Source: Treponema sp. UBA6988
Lineage (GTDB): Bacteria > Spirochaetota > Spirochaetia > Treponematales > Treponemataceae
Length of the DNA: 11,456 nt
Direction: 5' to 3'
Assembly (NCBI GenBank): GCA_002448445.1
Contig: DJYC01000092.1
Coordinates: 1 to 11,456, forward strand
Part shown: in pieces, positions 6,238 through 11,456 of the stretch
How positions within the stretch are numbered: the first letter of the stretch is position 1
Layout: each line of letters begins with the position of its first letter
Translations under genes and position numbers: made by a program
The notes under the pieces: generated by a model
What the model was told of the DNA's origin: nothing
Seen by the model: only the letters and a program-made list of their open reading frames with translations
Database searches by the model: none

Positions 6238-9200
6238 AGTTGATGTACAAGAAAATAAAAAAAGCCACATTTCTTGCTCTGCTGATGGCATTCATTCCAT
6301 CTTTGGCAAAGGCACAAAACTTTTACTGGGAAAAGCCAAGAATTGCAACAGACGCAAGCAAAGACTGCCGCTTTCCTGAGGTTCTATCTTCCGGTGCAAA
6401 ATCAGGCGGCATTTCCGCTGTTTTTTGGCAGGACGTTGACAAGGCAAAAAAAGAAATCTACATTTCCATGACCACAAGCTGGGACGGACAGAACTGGAGC
6501 AAGACAGACAGATTTGCAGGCCCCTACAGCTATTCAGGAGAAATACCGCAGATATATTCTGCTGCGCAAAATTCAAAGGGAAGAATTGCAGTCGCTGTAG
6601 TCTCCTCAACAAACCAGATAACAGTCCTTATGTCCGAAGACTACGGAAAGACATTTACTGAATATCCTCTGGAAGAGCAGGATGAACCCCTTGTTGGTGC
6701 AAGAATCCATGCCCTTGGAAACGGAAACTTCATCGTCTTTGCAACCCTCGCAAACAAGTCAAAATTCAACCTGGTATACTCAAGGTCCTCGGAAACAAAA
6801 AAAGGAACCAAATGGGAAGACTTTGACGACTTTAACTTTAAGACAAAGACCATGTTCAACCCCATTGCCCCAAACATCATAAACATTGGCTTTTCGGACA
6901 TGATGGTTTTTCAGGCCCAGTATTCAGGCGGCGGAAGAAGCTCCTTCCAGATATTTGCAAGCACAACGTCTGACGGCGGAAAAAAATGGAGCGAACCTGT
7001 AATGATAACAGGCGGCATGCAGAACGCCACTTCGTTCAACAACCAGCGCCCTTCCCTCTTCTACAACAACGGCACAATTTACCTTGCATGGGAACGCGCA
7101 TCTATTGGCGGTATTCTTTCTTCAATATATGTCTGCACGCTGAATTCCCGCGGAGAACCTAAAGATGAGCCAATGCGCATAAGCCGGACAGGAAATGCGG
7201 TTCGTCCCTTCCTCTTCAACTATGACGGGAATTTCTTCCTTACCTGGACTGACTCGCAAAATGCAATGAGCAAGGTGCTCTACTCAAAAAAAACAAAGGC
7301 CCTGTGGAGTGACCCAGACCTGATTGTAGACAGCACGCAGTCAACAGCATTGCCGGTTCTTTCCAAAAAGGGAGAAAGCCTTTCCTTTGTATGGCTTCAG
7401 AACGGTTCTTCAAAAAATTCAAAGCAAATCCTCATGCTCTTTAAAGACTCTACAATTCTTCCACCGGTAATAAAGCCAGTTTCTTTTGAAGAGGACAAGG
7501 GCGGAACTGATGAAAAAGCCGTGGCGGAATTTCAGGCAACGGAAGACTCTTCTGGTATAATGGGATTTTCCTACATCTTTACAGACGACAAGGACGCAGA
7601 GCCGCCGGAAAAACTCATGCGAATACCACAGGAATCAACAATAGAAGGAAACGCAACAAAAGACGGCCCTTGGTACTTTAAGGTAAAGCAGACAGACTAT
7701 GCGGAAAACTGGTCAAAGACAACAACCCTTACTTACAGAAGGGACACCACTGCCCCGCTTGCCCCCACCATTGAGGACCTTGAAGAAGACGAAAGCGGAA
7801 TGCTAAAAAGCAACACCTTCAAAATGTCATGGAAGCCACAGGAAAGTGACGGCGACGTTGCAGGCTACACCTGGAGCCTAAAATACATTGCGCCTGTTCC
7901 AAGAAGGGCATGCTCAAGTCCAAGACACCCGCTAAGAATTTCGCCGGAAGACGTAAAGACGATTGCAGCAAAGCTTATGGAAGACAACAAGGAAAAAATC
8001 CTTTCCGTGGAAGCCCCACCTCTTTACCTAAAGGGAGAGGCAGATGTCCTTAATGAAGAATTCAACAACATAAGGAACGGCCTCTACGTATTTTCCGTTG
8101 CAGCCATAGACAAAGTTGGAAACATCGGGAAGCCTGCAACAAAGGCATTTGCGATAAACAAATACATTCCCGTCACATATATTACGGCAATAAACTCAGA
8201 GACAGACGTATTCGGGGACATAAGCCTAGACATTCTTGGCGGAAACTTTGACTACGACGGAAACGTAACAGCCATCTATCTTGACAAAGACGGAAAGGCT
8301 CCCTACGACTACATACTCACAGAAAGCAACAATGACTTTGAGGTTGTCTCAGAAAACCGCATAACGAACATTCTCTTGCGCACAATGGACCAGGGCGACT
8401 ACTACATAGGCCTCAATCATTCAGACCGTGGCTTGTACATAACAAAGGAAAAGATGCTGCATGCAGACGAGCACGGAACTGTAAAGACATTCAAAAAGTT
8501 CAAGTTCGTACCGGAATGGGTTGCAGCCAATTCAGAAATAAAGAAGAACGTGAACATAACAAAGATTGCCGCGGTCGCAATAATCCTATTGGCAATGGCA
8601 ATCATAGTTTTGTCCATACGGGGGCTGTCCAAGACGGCCGGTGAATCAATAGAAATACACAAGGAAATACAGGCACTCATAGAAGGAGGAATCATGCCTC
8701 AGGAAAAGAAAAACAGAAGCGAGCTCTTTACAAGGAAAGGTATTGGCCTGAGCACAAAGATGATGGCATGGACCACCCTGCTCTTGATAACAATTGTTGC
8801 GCTGGTAATCCTTGCGCTTAGCTATATAATGATAGCCCGCGAAGAAACTACCCGTGTACAGGGGCTGCAGCAGAGGGCAAAGGTTCTTTTGGACTCAATG
8901 GCAAACGGAGCAAAGGTAAACCTGCCAAATGCAAGCTCCAACCTACTTGCCCTAACCGACTTGACTGACGAAGCAAAGACCCTTACGGATTCCCGCTATG
9001 CCGTAATAACAGGATACGGAAGCGAGGCAAAGGACACAAACATAGACTACGTCTGGGCTTCCAACGACGCAAACATAGCAAGCAAAACCAACACTTCTGA
9101 ATTTGTAAACGGAAAGAGCAGGCTCACAGTAGAAGGCGTTGATAAAATTCAGGAAATGTGCAAGGCATTGAATGCAGAGGCAGAAAGCAGAATCAAATCC

Positions 9201-10901
9201 ATGACGGTGCAAATTTCTGAACTTACCGCAGAAGGAATAAGCCTTACAGGAAAGACTGATGAAAAGAGCATTGCGCGCATAAAGGAAATTGGCGAAATAA
9301 CAAGGCAGCTCAACAGCCGCGTAAACTACGAGCTTGACGAAATCTCAAAAGAAGGAATTGGCACCTACCCCGCTTTTGACAACACAAGGATAAACTACAA
9401 GGAAACAGAATACCTCTTCTTTAAGCCGGTAGTCTACCACTACGGAAACGAAGAGACCTATGTTCACGGTATTGTCTTCCTGCAGATAAGCACTCAGTCC
9501 CTTATTGCAGAAATGCACAAAGCCCGCATGGCAATAGCAAAGATTGCGGCGGCATCCATTGCGGCGGCAATCCTCATAGGAATTTTAAGCGCATCAATCC
9601 TTGCAGGAATTATCGTACGCCCAATCAAAAAGCTTGCAAGGCACGTTGCCATGATACGCGACACGGACGACAAGGAAAAACTTTCCGGCAAAGAGATAAA
9701 GCTCCGCATGAAAGACGAAATAGGAATGCTTGGCGACACGGTGAACGAGATGACCAAGGGACTTGTGGAAGCGGCCATACAGATGAAAAACCTAACGTTC
9801 GGAAAGGAAATACAGACAAAGTTCCTTCCTTTGCAGCAGGACCAAAACGGCAACACGCTTACGACAGGTTCCCTAAAAACCGACGGTGCTGACTTTTTTA
9901 GCTACTATGCTGGAGCAGATGACCTTTCCGGTGACTACTTTGACTACCGCCAGATAGACAAAGACCACTACGCAATAATCAAGTGTGACGTTTCCGGGCA
10001 CGGAGTTCCAGCCGCACTCATCATGGTTCAGGTTGCTACCCTCTTCCTTAATGCATTCCGCTACTGGAACATGAACAACGGTGCGCAGAACACAAACCTT
10101 AGCCCTGTTGTTGAGCAGATAAACGACCTTATAGAAAGCCGTGGATTCAAGGGGCGATTTGCCGCATTCACGCTGGGAATACTTAACATAAAAACCGGAG
10201 AATGCTGGTTCTGCAATGCGGGAGACAACATAGTCCCCTACTACGACGGAAAGAGCAGGCAGAAGAAATTCTTTACGCTGCCAGAGACACCTGCCGCGGG
10301 AATGTTCAGCTCTGACCTTATCTCGCTAAAGGGAGGCTATCCTGTTGTAAAGCATCAGTTCAGCAAGGGAGACGTTCTTCTTCTTTACACTGACGGCATT
10401 GAAGAAGCAAAGAGAAATTTCCGCAACGCAGAAAGCGAAATTGTAACATGCGAAGAACCCGGACTAAGAGAGGGAGAAGCGCATGAAAACCACACTGTTG
10501 GAGAAAGCTCTGAGGAAATGTCTGCTGAGCGCGTAAAAGACATAGTTGAATCCGTCTTTGAAAAGAAAAGCTACACCCTTAAAAAATGCCATGACGAAAG
10601 CGGTGATGAATTTACCTTTGACTTTAGCAACTGCGAAGGAAGCGCAGAAGACGCAATCATGGCACTTGTTTCCGTGGAAAAGGTTTTCCGCATGTACAGG
10701 AGAAAGAATCCCAATCCTTCTGACCGCGTAAAAGTTGACAGGAAGATAGATGAATTCCTCCGCCTGCACTTTAAGGAATACAGTGAATGGTGCATGAACA
10801 GGAGCGACATAGAAAACGACCCGATTCACATCTATTACCACGGCATACTGGAAGACCCCCAGTTTGACGACCTTACGCTTATTGCAATAAAAAAGAACTA
10901 A
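6234..10901 (+). CDS. Multi-domain membrane sensor with beta-propeller, HAMP and SpoIIE-type PP2C phosphatase
   Basis: The 1555 residues read in order as follows. A signal peptide is probably cut after AKA at 25-27. A BNR/sialidase-like beta-propeller spans about 30-410, with Asp-boxes such as SWDGQNW (82-88), SEDYGKTF (134-141) and SDGGKKW (246-252). Ig/FN3-like segments cover about 415-640 and a TIG-like domain about 645-735. Transmembrane segment 1 is about 774-798. After a short cytoplasmic loop, segment 2 is about 844-868. A periplasmic Cache-like sensor covers about 870-1095 and segment 3 about 1100-1128. HAMP spans about 1129-1185. A SpoIIE/RsbU-type PP2C phosphatase runs from about 1190 to the end. 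Expected metal-binding aspartates are present: Asp1234 in LSGDYFD, Asp1252 in CDVSGHG, Asp1387 in YTDGIEE and the final FDDLTLI (1544-1550). The family removes phosphate from STAS-type anti-sigma-factor antagonists. The TDG to DDLT interval is about 155 residues, far longer than usual. No partner STAS or RsbW-like gene is in the window. Confidence 0.85.
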   Translation: MKLMYKKIKKATFLALLMAFIPSLAKAQNFYWEKPRIATDASKDCRFPEVLSSGAKSGGISAVFWQDVDKAKKEIYISMTTSWDGQNWSKTDRFAGPYSYSGEIPQIYSAAQNSKGRIAVAVVSSTNQITVLMSEDYGKTFTEYPLEEQDEPLVGARIHALGNGNFIVFATLANKSKFNLVYSRSSETKKGTKWEDFDDFNFKTKTMFNPIAPNIINIGFSDMMVFQAQYSGGGRSSFQIFASTTSDGGKKWSEPVMITGGMQNATSFNNQRPSLFYNNGTIYLAWERASIGGILSSIYVCTLNSRGEPKDEPMRISRTGNAVRPFLFNYDGNFFLTWTDSQNAMSKVLYSKKTKALWSDPDLIVDSTQSTALPVLSKKGESLSFVWLQNGSSKNSKQILMLFKDSTILPPVIKPVSFEEDKGGTDEKAVAEFQATEDSSGIMGFSYIFTDDKDAEPPEKLMRIPQESTIEGNATKDGPWYFKVKQTDYAENWSKTTTLTYRRDTTAPLAPTIEDLEEDESGMLKSNTFKMSWKPQESDGDVAGYTWSLKYIAPVPRRACSSPRHPLRISPEDVKTIAAKLMEDNKEKILSVEAPPLYLKGEADVLNEEFNNIRNGLYVFSVAAIDKVGNIGKPATKAFAINKYIPVTYITAINSETDVFGDISLDILGGNFDYDGNVTAIYLDKDGKAPYDYILTESNNDFEVVSENRITNILLRTMDQGDYYIGLNHSDRGLYITKEKMLHADEHGTVKTFKKFKFVPEWVAANSEIKKNVNITKIAAVAIILLAMAIIVLSIRGLSKTAGESIEIHKEIQALIEGGIMPQEKKNRSELFTRKGIGLSTKMMAWTTLLLITIVALVILALSYIMIAREETTRVQGLQQRAKVLLDSMANGAKVNLPNASSNLLALTDLTDEAKTLTDSRYAVITGYGSEAKDTNIDYVWASNDANIASKTNTSEFVNGKSRLTVEGVDKIQEMCKALNAEAESRIKSMTVQISELTAEGISLTGKTDEKSIARIKEIGEITRQLNSRVNYELDEISKEGIGTYPAFDNTRINYKETEYLFFKPVVYHYGNEETYVHGIVFLQISTQSLIAEMHKARMAIAKIAAASIAAAILIGILSASILAGIIVRPIKKLARHVAMIRDTDDKEKLSGKEIKLRMKDEIGMLGDTVNEMTKGLVEAAIQMKNLTFGKEIQTKFLPLQQDQNGNTLTTGSLKTDGADFFSYYAGADDLSGDYFDYRQIDKDHYAIIKCDVSGHGVPAALIMVQVATLFLNAFRYWNMNNGAQNTNLSPVVEQINDLIESRGFKGRFAAFTLGILNIKTGECWFCNAGDNIVPYYDGKSRQKKFFTLPETPAAGMFSSDLISLKGGYPVVKHQFSKGDVLLLYTDGIEEAKRNFRNAESEIVTCEEPGLREGEAHENHTVGESSEEMSAERVKDIVESVFEKKSYTLKKCHDESGDEFTFDFSNCEGSAEDAIMALVSVEKVFRMYRRKNPNPSDRVKVDRKIDEFLRLHFKEYSEWCMNRSDIENDPIHIYYHGILEDPQFDDLTLIAIKKN
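8683..8696 (+). promoter_or_regulatory. Internal Shine-Dalgarno and in-frame ATG inside the sensor-phosphatase gene
   Basis: AAGGAGGA (8683-8690) stands just before an in-frame ATG at 8694, codon 821 of the long ORF. It is the strongest Shine-Dalgarno match I found in the window. Initiation here would give a 735-residue protein starting MPQEKKNRSELFTRKG, then a membrane segment, Cache-like sensor, membrane segment, HAMP and PP2C: the complete plan of a stand-alone sensor phosphatase. The gap from AGGAGG to ATG is only 4 bases, slightly short but workable. The Glu-Gly-Gly codons alone could also create the motif. Confidence 0.5.
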
Positions 10902-10904
10902 TTG

Positions 10905-11000
10905 TTAGCGGGGTACTTGCCAAAGAGCCTACGCCCGATTGGAGCGGCGCGAAGCGTTCCCGGAGGGAATGGAGCGAAAGCGGAACCGCGCAAAGCGGGG
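10905..11000. repeat. GC-rich intergenic repeat-like element
   Basis: This block between the convergent genes is far more GC-rich than its neighbours and has no ORF. AGCGGGG stands near both ends (10907-10913 and 10994-11000). An internal hairpin pairs CGTTCCC (10955-10961) with GGGAATG (10965-10971) around GGA, including one G-T pair. GCGCG (10947-10951) can pair with CGCGC (10987-10991) around it. GGAGCG followed by GAAGCG or AAAGCG occurs twice. The GCGGGGTACT at 10908-10917 matches 19-28 in the left-hand element. This looks like a member of a dispersed palindromic repeat family. Confidence 0.5.
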
Positions 11001-11014
11001 AAAGTAGACAAGGA

Positions 11015-11037
11015 TGCCCGGCAGGTAGTGCCGGGCA
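11015..11037. terminator. Perfect 9-bp GC-rich hairpin between convergent genes, possible terminator
   Basis: TGCCCGGCA (11015-11023) pairs with TGCCGGGCA (11029-11037) around the loop GGTAG. It lies 28 bases past the trpS stop and 113 bases past the phosphatase stop. Neither strand has a clean T-run directly after the stem, so efficient intrinsic termination is uncertain; the minus strand continues TCCTTGTCTA. It may act as a bidirectional hairpin barrier or 3'-end stabiliser, or belong to the adjoining repeat. Confidence 0.45.
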
Positions 11038-11065
11038 CAGTTAAAAAAGGAATGTCGTCCAAAAA

Positions 11066-11456
11066 CTAAATTTTCATATTCATAGCCTTGCGAACCTGGT
11101 CAAGGGTAACGGAGGCTATCTCGCGAGCACGGCGGGCACCGTCTTCAAGAACGCTGTTAATGTAGTCCATGTTCTTTTCAAGCTCTGCCCTCTTCTGCCT
11201 TAATGGGCGCAAGGCTTCGTTAAGGGCTTCCGTAAGGGTGTTCTTGAGCATACCGCCACCACCTTCTCCAATGCGTTCAGCGATTGCCTGAGGCTCTTCC
11301 TTTGTACAAAGGGAAATGAGCATAAGAAGGTTTGCAACTTCCGGACGGTTCACGGGATCAAAAGTGATGCGCCTCTCTCCGTCTGTCTTAGCCTTCTTTA
11401 TGAGTTTTGCAGTCTCGTCTTCAGTAGCGCAAAGCATGATTGCATTTCCGCGGCTC
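11066..11456 (-). CDS. trpS: Tryptophanyl-tRNA synthetase, C-terminal part
   Basis: This class I aminoacyl-tRNA synthetase charges tRNA-Trp with tryptophan using ATP. The visible 129 or so codons begin SRGNAIMLCATEDE, which is the tail of the KMSKS signature loop (KMS-KSRGN) that binds ATP, so the window edge cuts the gene within that motif. Next comes the conserved stretch KTDGERRITFDP followed by NRPEVANLLMLISL, which is typical of TrpRS, and then the helical tRNA-contacting tail, ending MNMKI and TAG (11066-11068). The ATG at 11435-11437 is internal and not the start. The Rossmann-fold catalytic half with the HIGH motif lies outside. The gene is convergent with the operon and has no functional link to it beyond position. 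Confidence 0.9.
   Translation of the reverse strand, partial: SRGNAIMLCATEDETAKLIKKAKTDGERRITFDPVNRPEVANLLMLISLCTKEEPQAIAERIGEGGGGMLKNTLTEALNEALRPLRQKRAELEKNMDYINSVLEDGARRAREIASVTLDQVRKAMNMKI

Noticed and set aside
10464..10841. Minus-strand open frames within the phosphatase domain
   Set aside because: They lie opposite conserved PP2C coding sequence and their translations resemble no protein family I know; they are shadows.

Overview
The window reads as a piece of spirochaete chromosome, most likely from a Treponema species. This rests on the SSGKKDK-type start of a secreted protein, a DUF4912 protein of treponemal character, a spirochaete-like TrpRS tail, and A-rich coding strands. The genus is my recognition of protein style, not a database result.

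Layout. Bases 1-66 hold a GC-rich, hairpin-forming repeat-like sequence. A well-formed promoter (138-166) drives a 214-residue helical protein of unknown function (192-836) with a basic, AT-hook-like tail. Its stop codon overlaps the -35 box of a second, near-consensus promoter (833-861). Only about 50 bases after the predicted start of that transcript comes a strong intrinsic terminator (914-959), so the pair defines a candidate small RNA of about 93 nt. A third promoter (974-1002) lies so close to the next ATG (1012) that the mRNA may be leaderless.

Bases 1012 to 10901 hold four same-strand genes that look like one operon: a DUF4912 protein; a glycoside hydrolase family 57-like protein that has lost both catalytic residues; a large secreted helical, TPR-like protein; and a 1555-residue membrane protein. 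The last two overlap by 4 bases. The membrane protein joins a periplasmic beta-propeller and Ig/TIG-like domains to a second sensor domain, a HAMP linker and a cytoplasmic SpoIIE-type PP2C phosphatase. A strong Shine-Dalgarno sequence and an in-frame ATG sit inside this gene, exactly where a separate sensor phosphatase would begin. The gene may therefore make two products, or it may be a recent gene fusion.

After the operon comes a GC-rich intergenic element (10905-11000), with a 10-base match to the left-hand repeat, and a perfect 9-bp hairpin. The convergent 3' end of trpS (tryptophanyl-tRNA synthetase) follows and is cut by the window edge in its KMSKS motif.

Working model (inference): the operon is an envelope-sensing module. 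Periplasmic parts (propeller and helical protein) would feed a phosphatase acting on an anti-sigma-antagonist type partner that is not encoded here. The DUF4912 protein and the inactive GH57-like protein would act as cytoplasmic carbohydrate-binding or scaffold components.
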